From Deinococcus rubellus (lineage in GTDB: Bacteria; Deinococcota; Deinococci; Deinococcales; Deinococcaceae): DNA of 64,000 nucleotides. How positions within the stretch are numbered: the stretch's first letter is position 1; every line of letters starts with the position of its first letter. The notes below the pieces were generated by a model. It was not told where the DNA came from. It did not search any database and worked only from the letters and a program-made list of their open reading frames with translations. Of this stretch, positions 9,218 through 20,912 are shown one piece after another. The position numbers and the translations under genes are program-made. The DNA lies in the NCBI RefSeq assembly GCF_025244745.1, contig NZ_CP104213.1, positions 1,390,001 to 1,454,000 of the forward strand, read 5' to 3'.

Positions 9218-9227
9218 ACCGGGCGGT
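9218..9227. promoter_or_regulatory. Candidate TetR operator ACCG-GG-CGGT
   Basis: A 4-2-4 inverted repeat ACCGGGCGGT lies centrally in the 105-bp divergent region between the TetR gene and the CitE-like gene, where an operator would be expected. The symmetry is short and partly expected in GC-rich DNA, so this is only a candidate. Confidence 0.35.
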
Positions 9228-9264
9228 TGAATATTCATAGCCCGTTCATCGTTGAGGAGTTGTC

Positions 9265-10143
9265 ATGAGTTCGCCCCCCCGTCTACGCTTCAGAAGTGCC
9301 CTGTTTGCTCCCGGTAACCAGCTCGGGGTCCTGCAAAAATTGCCACGCAGCCGCCCCGATCTGGCGATTCTGGACCTGGAAGACGCTGTGCCGGACAATC
9401 CGGACGCCAAGCAGCAGGCCAGAAACGTGGCGATGGAAGCCCAGACCTGGCTCTCGGTCCATCATCCCGAGCAGGCGGTGTATCTGCGCCTCAACGCCGT
9501 TCACTCACCTTACTTCGTAGGCGACCTGGCCGCCCTGACGCCGACGCTGGTCGGAGTCGTGCTGCCCAAACTGGAACGCGTCGCCGAGCTTGAAGAAGCG
9601 GTGGCGCAGTTTAAGGCCCGGGGCCTGAAGCACTTGCAGATTATGGCCGGACTGGAAACGGTGGCTGGAGTGGAGAACGCTGCCGAACTGCTGCAAGGCC
9701 CAGGCAAAGGTGCAGTCACCTCGGTCTATTTCGGCGCTGAGGATTACGTGGCCGATCTGGGCGGCGTGCGGACGGAGGCGGGCCTGGAAGTGCTGTATCC
9801 GCGCTCGCGGGTGGCAATGCTTGCCCGGCTGGCGGGGGTAGCAGCCTTCGACATCGTGGTCACCAAGTTGCGCGACGACGACGCCTTCTTTCAGGACGCC
9901 CAACTGGGCCGCTCGCTCGGCTACGGCGGCAAGCTGTGCATTCATCCAGCTCAGGTGGCGCTGGCGCATGAAGTGTTCAGCCCCTCGCCGGAGGAGATTA
10001 AGCGGGCCTGGGCGCTGCTGGCCGCTTATGAGGAAGGGCAGCAGGAGGGGCGCGGCGTGATTGCCTTCGAGGGCCAGATGGTGGATGCGCCGATGCTCGT
10101 TCGGGCCAGAGCGGTCTTGGCGAGCGCGGAAGTGGAGGCGTGA
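9265..10143 (+). CDS. HpcH/HpaI aldolase, CitE-like CoA-ester lyase
   Basis: 292 aa, TIM-barrel lyase of the CitE/malyl-CoA lyase/CLYBL group. Seen are the N-terminal RSALFAPGN phosphate/CoA loop, LDLEDAVPD (Mg-binding Asp), LRLNAV, a PKLE strand, GLETVAGV, and the [10 protein letters not shown] and [10 protein letters not shown] motifs near the C-terminus. No citrate-lyase alpha or gamma genes are nearby, so a stand-alone role cleaving a (methyl)malyl- or citramalyl-type CoA thioester is likelier than citrate fermentation. A strong GAGGAG precedes ATG 9265. First gene of the cluster facing the TetR gene; its stop overlaps the start of the MaoC gene by four bases. Confidence 0.88.
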   Translation: MSSPPRLRFRSALFAPGNQLGVLQKLPRSRPDLAILDLEDAVPDNPDAKQQARNVAMEAQTWLSVHHPEQAVYLRLNAVHSPYFVGDLAALTPTLVGVVLPKLERVAELEEAVAQFKARGLKHLQIMAGLETVAGVENAAELLQGPGKGAVTSVYFGAEDYVADLGGVRTEAGLEVLYPRSRVAMLARLAGVAAFDIVVTKLRDDDAFFQDAQLGRSLGYGGKLCIHPAQVALAHEVFSPSPEEIKRAWALLAAYEEGQQEGRGVIAFEGQMVDAPMLVRARAVLASAEVEA

Positions 10144-10616
10144 TCCGTCCGCCCGGCAAGTACTTTGAAGAACTGCCCGTCGGCGCGGTGGTTCAGCATT
10201 ACGTCACCCGCACCATTACCGAGGCTGACAATGTGCTGTTCACCACCCTGACTATGAACCCCCAGCCGCTCCACCTGGACGCCGAGTACGCCGCCCAGAC
10301 CGAGTTCGGGGAGCGCCTGGTCAACTCCATGCTGACACTGAGTTTGCTCGTCGGCCTGAGCGTCTACGAGCTGACACTGGGCACGCTGGTCGCCAATCTG
10401 GGCTTTTCCGAGATCAGTTTTCCCAAACCTGTCAAGCACGGCGACACCATTCACGCTGAGAGTGAAGTGGTAACTCGGCGGGAATCGAAGTCGCGCCCGG
10501 AGGCTGGAATCGTCACCTTCGAGCACCGCGCCTTCAATCAGCGCGGCGAACTGGTGGCGCAGTGTCGGCGTAGCGCCCTAATGCAAAAACAACCTGCAAA
10601 TAAGGAATCCTCATGA
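10140..10616 (+). CDS. MaoC-like dehydratase (R-specific enoyl-CoA hydratase fold)
   Basis: 158 aa single hot-dog domain. The fold signature is seen in [30 protein letters not shown] and the hydratase active-site region around [12 protein letters not shown] (Asp/His pair), then the [13 protein letters not shown] helix. Starts at GTG 10140 inside the GTGA overlap with the CitE-like gene, and its own TGA overlaps the next ATG, so CitE-like, MaoC and carboxylase genes are translationally coupled. MaoC plus CitE-like pairs are known for mesaconyl/itaconyl-CoA hydration followed by C-C cleavage; that pairing is the basis for inferring a dicarboxylyl-CoA substrate here. Confidence 0.86.
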   Translation: MIRPPGKYFEELPVGAVVQHYVTRTITEADNVLFTTLTMNPQPLHLDAEYAAQTEFGERLVNSMLTLSLLVGLSVYELTLGTLVANLGFSEISFPKPVKHGDTIHAESEVVTRRESKSRPEAGIVTFEHRAFNQRGELVAQCRRSALMQKQPANKESS

Positions 10617-12268
10617 CCCAGACCACCAGCCTCTGGCAAGACGCCCTGACCCGCTTTGATGCTGACGCCGCCCAGGTTCGGCTCGGCGGCGGCCCCAAGG
10701 CCCAGCAGCGCCAGCACGACAAAAACCGCCTGACCGCCCGCGAGCGCATCAGCCGTCTCATCGATGAAGGCACCCCATTTGACGAGCTGATGACGTTTGC
10801 CGGGTGGGAAATGTACACCGACGTCGGTGGCTGCCCTAGCGGCGGCACGGTGACGGGTATAGGCATGGTGCATGGGCGGCCCTGGATGATGATCGCCAAC
10901 GACGCCACCGTCAAGGCGGGCGCGTTCTTTCCGATCACCGCCAAGAAAGTCATTCGGGCGCAAACCATTGCCTTCGAAAATCATTTGCCGGTGATGTACC
11001 TCGTCGACTCGGCGGGTGTGTATCTGCCGATGCAGGATGAAATTTTCCCCGACCAGGACGACTTCGGGCGGGTCTTTTACCTGAATGCCCGGATGAGTGC
11101 CGCCGGAATTCCGCAGCTCGCCGCCATCATGGGCAACTGCGTGGCGGGCGGGGCGTATCTGCCGGTGATGTGCGACACGCTGATCATGACCGAGGGGAGC
11201 GGGTTGTACCTGGCTGGACCGGCGCTGGTGAAGGCCGCCATCGGGCAGACGGTGGACTCGGAAGACCTCGGCGGCGCGGCCATGCACGCCCAGATTGCCG
11301 GAACGGTGGATTACCGCGAACCCGACGACGACGCGGCCATCAAGCGCCTGCGCTCGCTGGCCGACCTCTACGCCGAGGTCAACGTGGCGGGCTGGGCCAG
11401 GCGGCGCAGGGAAGCCCTGCCCCCGACTCAGAAAGACCTGACCGATCTGGTGGCCTTCGACTCCGGCAAGCCCTACGACGTGCGCGACCTCATTGCGGCC
11501 ATCAGCGACGTGACCGACACGGGTGAGAGTAGCTTTCAGGAGTTCAAAGCCGAGTACGGTGAGACACTGGTGTGCGGCTTCGCGCGGCTGGGTGGTTATC
11601 CGGTGGCGTATGTCGCCAACCAGCGCACCGTCATCAAGAAGAAGCTCAAGGCGGGCGGCGAACCGGGTCTGCGGACCCGCATTGAGGTCGGCGGCGTCAT
11701 TTACGGCGACAGCGCCGACAAGGCCGCCCGCTTCATTCTGGACGCCAACCAGGCCGGAACGCCCCTCATTTTCTTATCCGACGTGACCGGCTTCATGGTG
11801 GGCCGCGACTCGGAGCAGGAAGGCATCATCCGGCGCGGGGCCAAGCTGGTCAACGCCGTGAGCAACTCGGTGGTGCCCAAACTCACCCTGATTACCGGCG
11901 GAAGTTTCGGGGCTGGTAACTATGCCATGAACGGCAAGGCCTTTGGCCCGCGCTTCATCTTTGCCTGGCCCAGCGCCAAATACGCCGTGATGAGCGGCAA
12001 CGCGGCGGCCAAGACTTTGCTCGATATTCAGCTGGCCGCCCTCAAACGTAGCGGCCACGAACCCGACGATGAGGAGCTTTTGCGGCTCTACAACGAGGTC
12101 AAGGGCAAGTACGACACCGAACTCGACCCGCGCTACGCCGCTTCCCGATTGTGGGTCGACGAGATCATCAAGCCCGGCGACACCCGCCAGCGCCTGATTC
12201 GTGCCCTGGAAGTCTGCGCGGGGCAGGCCAAGACGGAGGAATTCAAGGTGGGGGTGTTTCAGGTGTGA
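10613..12268 (+). CDS. Acyl-CoA carboxylase carboxyltransferase (beta) subunit, MCC-like
   Basis: 551 aa, two crotonase-like carboxyltransferase halves. MCC/GCC-type features include the N-terminal [36 protein letters not shown], the [18 protein letters not shown] loop, and in the second half [10 protein letters not shown] and [18 protein letters not shown] (oxyanion and biotin sites). It would transfer carboxyl from biotin to an acyl-CoA such as 3-methylcrotonyl-CoA. The biotin carboxylase/carrier partner is not in this window. AAGGA lies before the ATG, which overlaps the MaoC stop (ATGA). Substrate assignment to methylcrotonyl-CoA is tentative. Confidence 0.88.
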   Translation: MTQTTSLWQDALTRFDADAAQVRLGGGPKAQQRQHDKNRLTARERISRLIDEGTPFDELMTFAGWEMYTDVGGCPSGGTVTGIGMVHGRPWMMIANDATVKAGAFFPITAKKVIRAQTIAFENHLPVMYLVDSAGVYLPMQDEIFPDQDDFGRVFYLNARMSAAGIPQLAAIMGNCVAGGAYLPVMCDTLIMTEGSGLYLAGPALVKAAIGQTVDSEDLGGAAMHAQIAGTVDYREPDDDAAIKRLRSLADLYAEVNVAGWARRRREALPPTQKDLTDLVAFDSGKPYDVRDLIAAISDVTDTGESSFQEFKAEYGETLVCGFARLGGYPVAYVANQRTVIKKKLKAGGEPGLRTRIEVGGVIYGDSADKAARFILDANQAGTPLIFLSDVTGFMVGRDSEQEGIIRRGAKLVNAVSNSVVPKLTLITGGSFGAGNYAMNGKAFGPRFIFAWPSAKYAVMSGNAAAKTLLDIQLAALKRSGHEPDDEELLRLYNEVKGKYDTELDPRYAASRLWVDEIIKPGDTRQRLIRALEVCAGQAKTEEFKVGVFQV

Positions 12269-12320
12269 AGGGGTCAGTGAGCGTTAGCGATTGCCCTTCG
12301 TTTCCCACACAAGGAGCCAC

Positions 12321-14243
<1,923 letters not shown>

Positions 14244-14318
14244 GCAACCCTCCCCTTCAAAGAGAGAGCCAGAAACGAAGCCCGCTTTTCCCATACCCCA
14301 CAGCTCAAGGAGAACCAA

Positions 14319-15510
<1,192 letters not shown>

Positions 15511-15512
<2 letters not shown>

Positions 15513-15549
15513 AGGGCTGACTTGAAGGGCTGACTTGAAGGGCTGACTT
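15511..15549 (+). repeat. Three tandem copies of a 13-bp unit
   Basis: GAAGGGCTGACTT occurs three times head to tail, the first copy overlapping the acyl-CoA dehydrogenase TGA stop. Exact copies suggest recent slippage expansion. The repeat lies between the stop and the terminator. Confidence 0.9.
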
Positions 15550-15570
15550 GAGCCGGGCCTGATCGACCTC

Positions 15571-15606
15571 AGCTCCCTTCCCGCCTTGCTGGGTGAGGGG
15601 GCTTTT
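15571..15606 (+). terminator. Rho-independent terminator of the CoA-ester cluster
   Basis: AGCTCCCT at 15571-15578 pairs (one G-T) with AGGGGGCT at 15596-15603, followed by TTTT. It lies between convergent genes and may serve both strands. Confidence 0.65.
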
Positions 15607-15617
15607 GTCAGCGTACT

Positions 15618-16226
15618 CTATGCGCCGCGCTTCCACTTGCCCTTGCTCTTATGGCCGGTGCGGTTGGCCACTGCCGAGAGCCGGTGCTTGATGGTTTCGT
15701 CGTCGTAGCGCAACATCACCGCCAGCCGGGCGCGGCTGATGATGTGGTGTGGGTGCTTGGGTACGAAGGCCGTGACCACGTCCAGAAAGTCCACCGGTCC
15801 GGCGGGTGTCCGGATCACCGACAGTTCCACCACCGTGTGCAGCGGTAGCACCACATTGCACGCCTCAAAAAATCCCGCCACCAGCCAGCGTTTCTCCTCG
15901 GGATAGACGGCCCGCACCCGCCCAGAGAGCAGCACCTGGATGATGTCGTGCTCCAGAAAACCCTCGGCACGGGCGTGGCCTACCGCGTGAGGACAGAGCT
16001 GATAGTGGGTCTCGTACACCGCCTCGCGCAGCCGGGCGTGGGCGCGGGACAGCAGGAAGGCGTCGGTGCTGACCCCCTGCAACTCCGCCTCGCGCTGGGG
16101 ACTCAGGGGCCGCAGGGTCAGGTTGCTCGGCTTGGGGGCCGGTGCGGGGGCGCGCCGCGCGGCCTTCTCGGCGCGGGCAAGCTGGGCGCGCAGGGCCAGC
16201 AGATCAGTCGGCTCTCTCAAGGTCAT
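15618..16226 (-). CDS. DUF4258-like domain protein
   Basis: 202 aa. The N-terminal third is charged and alanine/proline-rich (ARAEKAARRAPAPAPKP), probably disordered. The middle (about residues 75-135) has the DUF4258 pattern: a His-containing helix (LCPHAVGHARAEGFLEHDIIQVLLSG) then RVRAVYPEEKRW and VLPLHTVVELS strands. DUF4258 proteins are small RelE-like folds of unknown role. The last ~20 residues are basic (KSKGKWKRGA), suggesting nucleic-acid contact. The frame stays open to 16484, but ATG 16226 preceded by GGGGAGGAAG is clearly the start. No partner gene nearby. Confidence 0.75.
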   Translation of the reverse strand: MTLREPTDLLALRAQLARAEKAARRAPAPAPKPSNLTLRPLSPQREAELQGVSTDAFLLSRAHARLREAVYETHYQLCPHAVGHARAEGFLEHDIIQVLLSGRVRAVYPEEKRWLVAGFFEACNVVLPLHTVVELSVIRTPAGPVDFLDVVTAFVPKHPHHIISRARLAVMLRYDDETIKHRLSAVANRTGHKSKGKWKRGA

Positions 16227-16444
16227 CTTCCTCCCCAGCGTGGTACAGGCAGCAGTGCTGAACAGCTCTCCGGCGCGGCCAGCCCACGGCCACCCTCCCA
16301 AAACGAAAAAATCCCCCAAACGCGCGTCATGGCGTCCGTGGGAAAGTGCAGTCCGTACCCTGTTCAGGGCATGAGGCGAGTGTAACACGCCGCCGCTCTC
16401 CGAATCGGTAACGCGGGGCAGCTTCGCCGGGCGGCCCACACGCC

Positions 16445-16450
16445 TAGACT
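16445..16450 (+). promoter_or_regulatory. -10 hexamer TAGACT upstream of the tandem GNAT gene
   Basis: The 296-base divergent gap 16227-16522 holds TAGACT at 16445-16450, identical to the -10 used by rluA and rapZ in this window. The resulting leader would be about 65 bases and contains a 27-codon open frame (ATG 16465 to TGA 16548) that overlaps the GNAT start. Nothing else was recognised in the gap. Confidence 0.4.
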
Positions 16451-16522
16451 GAACAGGTCCGGCCATGCAACTGCACCCCCGCAATCGCCGTTTGCCCAGT
16501 CTGGTTCAGGGAGGAAGACTTC

Positions 16523-17386
16523 ATGATTCGCACCTCGCAGTCGAGTGACGCCCCCGAGATCATCAGTTTGCTGTCGTGGATGGACGGCGCGCCCGAGCGT
16601 GAGGTCTTCGCCCCCGACGCCCGGACGCCCGACGAACTGGCCTTCGAGAACGCCGGGAAGACCTGCCTGGTGGCCGCCGACGACCTCGGCAGCGTGACGG
16701 CCTTTGCCGCGCTCTCGCCGTTTCAGGACGGTCTGCTCCTCGAAGGCCCGCTCTCGGAGTCGCCTGAAACCCTGCCCCGCTTGCTGGGCGCGGCCCTGGC
16801 GCACAACGACAGCCAGAGCGTCTACGCCTTCGCCGCCCGCGACAACCTTCCAGTGCGCTCAGCGCTGGAAAGTTCCGGTTTTCTACCGATGCATTCCACC
16901 GATTTCTACCGCCTGGCGCGGGGAAAGTTGCACCCGGTGCCCGCGCTGCCGGAGGGTCTGGGCCTCAGCGGGCGCACTGATCCCCAGACCTACCGCTCCC
17001 TCTACCGCGCCGCGCAGGACACCTGGAGCGAGCGGCTGCACTGGAGCGAGGCGCAACTCCTGGCCCACCTGCACTCGCCCGACGTGCTGCTGAGCGTGCT
17101 GATGCGCGGCGGCAAGGCGGTGGGCTTTGCCGAAACCGAACTCGACGGCGAACTGGCCCGCATGACTTACCTGGCGGTCCACCCGGCGGAGCGCGGCCAG
17201 GGCTACGGCAAGGTCTTGCTGATGCACGCGTCTCAGGCGGCCTTCGAGCGCCCCGAGATCAGCGCGGTGCAGGTGCGTGCCCACGACCATGAGGGACCGG
17301 CCAGGGTGCTGTACGCCCACGCCGGGTTCCTGCATTGCCGCAGCGTCGTCACTTACGTGCTGGAGCCGGACGGCGAGGAAGCCTGA
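16523..17386 (+). CDS. Tandem GNAT acetyltransferase
   Basis: 287 aa with two GNAT halves. The first (about 1-135) is degenerate; the second (about 150-285) keeps the acetyl-CoA pyrophosphate loop in VHPAERGQGYGKVLLMHA and the C-terminal ARVLYAHAGFLHCRSVVTYVLE. This layout resembles mycothiol-synthase-like and other two-domain GNATs. It would acetylate a small molecule or protein amine; the substrate is not apparent. GGGAGGA precedes ATG 16523. Upstream neighbour is divergent. Confidence 0.85.
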   Translation: MIRTSQSSDAPEIISLLSWMDGAPEREVFAPDARTPDELAFENAGKTCLVAADDLGSVTAFAALSPFQDGLLLEGPLSESPETLPRLLGAALAHNDSQSVYAFAARDNLPVRSALESSGFLPMHSTDFYRLARGKLHPVPALPEGLGLSGRTDPQTYRSLYRAAQDTWSERLHWSEAQLLAHLHSPDVLLSVLMRGGKAVGFAETELDGELARMTYLAVHPAERGQGYGKVLLMHASQAAFERPEISAVQVRAHDHEGPARVLYAHAGFLHCRSVVTYVLEPDGEEA

Positions 17387-17451
17387 ACAAGAGGCGGGGG
17401 CTGCCACGCGTCTCGCAGTCTGCCCTCACAGTCTGATTGGGGCGGCTGCGC

Positions 17452-17457
17452 TAGCGT
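17452..17457 (+). promoter_or_regulatory. -10 hexamer TAGCGT, leaderless start at 17467
   Basis: TAGCGT ends 9 bases before ATG 17467; there is no Shine-Dalgarno between. Confidence 0.4.
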
Positions 17458-17466
17458 TTTGGCAGC

Positions 17467-17772
17467 ATGGCCAAGCCCAAACCGCCCGTAGTGCCCGAAG
17501 TCGCCGTCTCGTTTCGTGAGTTGCCCGGCACCTCGGTGGGCTTCTGGGTGGTGCCGGTGTGCCCGTTTTGCGGCGCGCAGCATTTTCATCCGGCTGGCGC
17601 GGGCAAAACCGACCCGATGGAGAAACTCGGCGAGGCCCTGGCCCGCTGCGGCCAGGGCAGATACGTGATCGGGCTGCCGCCGAGGCCCAAGCGCAAGAAG
17701 GAACGCCGCGCCGAGAACAAGCGGGCGCGCAAAGAGGGTGGCGGCAGTGCCTGGGACGACTGGGACGAGTGA
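17467..17772 (+). CDS. Small conserved-type protein with CPFC knuckle and basic tail
   Basis: 101 aa, family not recognised. Residues 32-42 read CPFCGAQHFH, a possible half zinc site (Cys-X2-Cys with two nearby His); another Cys follows at about 61. Residues about 74-90 are strongly basic (PKRKKERRAENKRARK) and the end is acidic (WDDWDE). This looks like a cytosolic nucleic-acid-associated protein. It starts in a leaderless context and ends 28 bases before the leaderless pseudouridine synthase gene. Confidence 0.7.
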   Translation: MAKPKPPVVPEVAVSFRELPGTSVGFWVVPVCPFCGAQHFHPAGAGKTDPMEKLGEALARCGQGRYVIGLPPRPKRKKERRAENKRARKEGGGSAWDDWDE

Positions 17773-17788
17773 GCCGGGTCTCAAGCTC

Positions 17789-17794
17789 TAGACT
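17789..17794 (+). promoter_or_regulatory. -10 hexamer TAGACT, leaderless start of the RluA-type gene
   Basis: TAGACT followed by 6 bases and ATG 17801. Confidence 0.5.
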
Positions 17795-17800
17795 GATGGG

Positions 17801-18796
17801 ATGACCTCTGAAGCTGCACTCATTTTTACCGCCCCCGCCGGACGCCTTGACGCGGCGCTGAGCGACCTCTCGGGCGTCTCTCGCTCACAGGTGGCGCAAC
17901 TCATCGAGGCCGGGCAGGTCACGGTCAACGGACAGGCCGTGCTGAAGACCAGTTTCAAGCTGCGCGGCGGCGAACAACTGGGCCTGGTCATGCCCCCGCC
18001 GACCAGTTCATATGTCGAGCCGGAGGACGTGCCGCTGGACGTGCTCTACGAGGACGAATTCCTGATCGCCCTCAACAAGCCGCCCGGCATGATCACCCAC
18101 CCAGCCCCCGGCGTCACGTCCGGCACGCTGGTCAACGCCCTGCTGGGCCGTATGAAGCTGCCGGAGCAGGCCGAGTTCGACGCGGAGGGTGGCTACCGCC
18201 CCGGCATCGTCCACCGGCTCGACAAGGACACCAGCGGCGTGATCGTGGTCGCCAAGACGGTGGCGGCGCATGCCCGGCTCTCGGAGAGCTTCAAGGACCG
18301 CGAAACCCGCAAGGTGTACCTGGCGCTGGTGGCCGGGCAGTGGAAGGCCGAGCAGCGCGTCAGCGTTGACGCCCCCATCGGGCGGCATCCGGTGCAGCGC
18401 CAGCGCATGACGGTGGGCGGCGCACATCCCCGCGAGGCCCAGACCGTGTTCGTGCCGCTGGCGCACCATCCGGACGGGCACGGGCGGGTGCTGGCCATGC
18501 TGCGCTGCGAGCCGCGCACCGGGCGCACCCACCAGCTCCGGGTGCATCTCCAGCACCTCGGCAGCCCGATTCTGGGTGACAAGGTGTACGGACGGGAGAG
18601 TGAAGTCATCGGGCGGCAGGCCCTGCATGCCTGGCAACTGACTTTGCCGCACCCGGTCACGGGCGAGGCGCTGCACCTGTTGGCCCCGCCGCCGGACGAT
18701 CTGCTGAGCGCCTGGGTGGCGCTGGGCGGCGAGTTGCCGCCGGAAGTGCTGGGCAGCGCTGCTGAGTTGGCGGAAACAGTGACCAGGCCAGTGTGA
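17801..18796 (+). CDS. RluA-family 23S rRNA pseudouridine synthase (RluD-like)
   Basis: 331 aa. An N-terminal S4 RNA-binding domain (about 12-70: [21 protein letters not shown]) is followed by the RluA catalytic domain. The catalytic Asp is in HRLDKDTSG at about residue 140, preceded by [13 protein letters not shown] and followed by [12 protein letters not shown] and GDKVYG. It isomerises uridines to pseudouridine in large-subunit rRNA; S4-containing members with this layout are usually RluD. The final ~25 residues are variable. Confidence 0.92.
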   Translation: MTSEAALIFTAPAGRLDAALSDLSGVSRSQVAQLIEAGQVTVNGQAVLKTSFKLRGGEQLGLVMPPPTSSYVEPEDVPLDVLYEDEFLIALNKPPGMITHPAPGVTSGTLVNALLGRMKLPEQAEFDAEGGYRPGIVHRLDKDTSGVIVVAKTVAAHARLSESFKDRETRKVYLALVAGQWKAEQRVSVDAPIGRHPVQRQRMTVGGAHPREAQTVFVPLAHHPDGHGRVLAMLRCEPRTGRTHQLRVHLQHLGSPILGDKVYGRESEVIGRQALHAWQLTLPHPVTGEALHLLAPPPDDLLSAWVALGGELPPEVLGSAAELAETVTRPV

Positions 18797-18926
18797 GGGT
18801 GCCCAGGGCAGCGTCTAAAGAAGCGCTGAAGACCGCCACCCCCGGCTCCGGCGTTAAAATCAAGACTACGTTCCGCGTCCCGACCTCCGCCCACCCTGGC
18901 GGCGCGAGCACCAAAGGAGTTTCCTC

Positions 18927-19547
18927 ATGACCTATACCGTTCCCCCACTGCCCTACGCCTACGACGCCCTGGAGCCTTACATCGACACCCGCACCATGGA
19001 GATTCACCACGACAAGCACCACCAGGCCTATGTGGACAACGCCAATAAGGCGCTCGAAGGCAGTGACATGGCGAACCTGCCCGTTGAGGAACTGATCACC
19101 AAGCTCGATCAGGTGCCCGCCGACAAGAAGAATGCCCTGCGCAACAACGCGGGCGGCCACGCCAACCACAGCCTGTTCTGGACGGTGCTGGGTGCGAACG
19201 GTGGTCAGCCGAGCGGCGAACTCGCCTCTGCCATTGACGGGGCGTTCGGCTCGTTCGACGCTTTCAAGGAAAAGCTGGAGGACGCGGGCAAGACCCGCTT
19301 CGGCTCTGGCTGGGCCTGGCTGGTCGTGCAGAACGGCAAGCTGGCCGTCGTCAGCACGGCCAATCAGGACAGCCCGCTGATGGGCGAGGCCATTGCGGGC
19401 GTGTCCGGCACCCCGATTCTGGGTGTGGACGTGTGGGAACATGCCTACTACCTCAACTACCAGAACAAGCGCCCCGATTACCTCAAGGCGTTCTGGAACG
19501 TGGTCAACTGGGACGAAGTGGCCCGCCGCTACGCTGCCGCCAAATAA
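18927..19547 (+). CDS. sodA: Superoxide dismutase, Mn/Fe type
   Basis: 206 aa, full length for the family. Metal ligands are visible in [15 protein letters not shown] (His about 27), GHANHSLFW (His about 82), and DVWEHAYY (Asp and His about 168 and 172). The HANHSLFW and GSGWAWL context favours manganese. Converts superoxide to H2O2 and O2 in the cytoplasm. AAAGGAG precedes ATG 18927; a TAAAAT at 18855-18860 is a possible -10. Followed by a clear terminator, so it is monocistronic. Confidence 0.96.
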   Translation: MTYTVPPLPYAYDALEPYIDTRTMEIHHDKHHQAYVDNANKALEGSDMANLPVEELITKLDQVPADKKNALRNNAGGHANHSLFWTVLGANGGQPSGELASAIDGAFGSFDAFKEKLEDAGKTRFGSGWAWLVVQNGKLAVVSTANQDSPLMGEAIAGVSGTPILGVDVWEHAYYLNYQNKRPDYLKAFWNVVNWDEVARRYAAAK

Positions 19548-19564
19548 CTTTCTTCTAATCCATC

Positions 19565-19590
19565 AAAACGCGTCTTCGGGCGCGTTTTTC
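19565..19590 (+). terminator. Rho-independent terminator of sodA
   Basis: AAAACGCG (19565-19572) and CGCGTTTT (19581-19588) form an 8-bp stem around an 8-base loop with a T run. Confidence 0.85.
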
Positions 19591-19693
19591 CGTATCTACT
19601 TTCTATGGCTCCCGCCAATGGGGGGCGTCGGCGAAGATGAAGTTTCTTACATCCAGCGACTTCTCAGAAGAGTGAAATGTTGGTGAGGTGGAC

Positions 19694-20191
19694 ATGAAGA
19701 AAAAGATGATGCTGATGGCGGCACTGTGCGGTGTGCTGGGCACTTCGGCGCTCGCGGCGGGCGAGAACGACAACCTGGAAGGTGTCAAACTGTGTATTGA
19801 CGACAGCTCGTTCACGGCAAAAATTGGCGGTTTGGAAAACACTTCCGGCAAGCTGGCCCAGAGCCTGTACGATTATTTCGTGGATCAGGCGGCGGTCCAG
19901 AAAATCGCCATTGACGAACTCGGGGCCAAGACCTGCGCCGATTACTCGGTGTCGCTCGACTTCGGCGCGACCACCGGCACGCCGCGCGCCTGGTACGGTT
20001 CGGTCAACCTCTACGACAGCACATCCTACTTCTCGCCCAAGGCCAGCGACGTCTACAAGCAGCCGGTCAGCGTCTGGTCGAGCGAATACTACGGCGTGCT
20101 GGCCAGCAACGACGGCCTGGCCGACTTCCTACTGACCCAGGGCAAGGGCATCATCGACGAGTTTCTGAAGGCCTACCAGAGCGTCAACTGA
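19694..20191 (+). CDS. Exported protein of unknown function
   Basis: 165 aa. A Sec signal peptide is clear: three Lys then MMLMAALCGVLGTSALAA with probable cleavage after ALAA. The mature part has two Cys spaced to form one disulfide (LCIDDSS and KTCADYS) and alternates hydrophobic strands with serine/tyrosine-rich loops, as in small periplasmic or cell-wall beta proteins. Family not recognised. GAGGTGG before ATG 19694 decides that start over the GTG two codons earlier. Convergent with the next gene across a long hairpin. Confidence 0.7.
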   Translation: MKKKMMLMAALCGVLGTSALAAGENDNLEGVKLCIDDSSFTAKIGGLENTSGKLAQSLYDYFVDQAAVQKIAIDELGAKTCADYSVSLDFGATTGTPRAWYGSVNLYDSTSYFSPKASDVYKQPVSVWSSEYYGVLASNDGLADFLLTQGKGIIDEFLKAYQSVN

Positions 20192-20206
20192 ACTTAGCGT
20201 CAGCAA

Positions 20207-20245
20207 AGGGCCGGGCGTCAGCGGTCTGCTTTGACGCCCGGCCCT
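20207..20245. terminator. 14-bp-stem hairpin between convergent genes
   Basis: AGGGCCGGGCGTCA (20207-20220) and its exact complement (20232-20245) flank an 11-base loop. T tracts are short on both sides; it probably ends both convergent transcripts. Confidence 0.7.
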
Positions 20246-20257
20246 GTTGAGCGGTTC

Positions 20258-20755
20258 TTACATCTGCGGCAGGGTTTTGGCCTCGTCGTGGTGCATCTTG
20301 ATGGTGGGCAGCCCGTTCATGGCCACCGCTTTGAGGGTGGCGTTGGCACGGCGCGACCCGGTGTACTTGGTAAACAGTTTCACGGCCTGGGCGTGGCTGG
20401 AAAGCATCTCGGCCTTGTAGACCCTGTCGAAGTGCTTGCCTGCGGTCTTGAGTTTGTTCAGCATCCGCTGCTGGGCCTTCGAGACGCCGCTGGGCAGCAT
20501 CATGCCGGGGTCCACTTTGGCCAGCGCCGCCTTGACCTCCGCGCCGAGCTTGGTGTGGTCAGTGATCATCTGCCTGGCGAAAGTCTGGTCCGCCGGGGTC
20601 TTGGACATGCTGAGCGCCATCTGAGAAGCGTCAAGTTCAAAAGTATTGCTCATGGCGGCTTTGGTCAGAAAGGTGGTATCGGTTTTCGAGAGCATGGACG
20701 CGGCGGAAGCGGAAGCGGCAGATAGAAGTACGGCCAGAACAAAACTTTTTTTCAT
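20258..20755 (-). CDS. DUF4142-type exported ferritin-like protein
   Basis: 165 aa. The start at 20755 gives a Sec signal peptide (MKKSFVLAVLLSAASASAA); an upstream in-frame start at 20878 would bury it. The mature part is four-helix, with the DUF4142 pattern: DTTFLTKAAMSNTFELDASQMAL, FARQMITDHTKLGAEV and the C-terminal TIKMHHDEAK. DUF4142 proteins are predicted ferritin-like bundles in the periplasm, sometimes linked to oxidative or desiccation stress; metal binding here is inference from the helix pattern and His residues. Confidence 0.8.
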   Translation of the reverse strand: MKKSFVLAVLLSAASASAASMLSKTDTTFLTKAAMSNTFELDASQMALSMSKTPADQTFARQMITDHTKLGAEVKAALAKVDPGMMLPSGVSKAQQRMLNKLKTAGKHFDRVYKAEMLSSHAQAVKLFTKYTGSRRANATLKAVAMNGLPTIKMHHDEAKTLPQM

Positions 20756-20900
20756 GCGCGCATTCTGGTTCCCGGTGTCTAAGAACGAGGTGAAATGCGG
20801 TCTGGATGCTGGCCTTGTGGCTTGTAGCACACCGCTCTCACGGCCCGGACCACCGTCATCAAAGAGCGACTTTGTCATAGCCGGAACAGACGGGGAAGGT

Positions 20901-20906
20901 TAGCAT
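20901..20906 (+). promoter_or_regulatory. -10 hexamer TAGCAT, leaderless start of the GGDEF gene
   Basis: TAGCAT, 6 bases, then ATG 20913. Confidence 0.5.
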
Positions 20907-20912
20907 CCGGGT

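Noticed and set aside
10139..12320. CitE-like gene as part of a citrate lyase operon
   Set aside because: No alpha, gamma or accessory citrate lyase genes are present; the neighbours are acyl-CoA enzymes.
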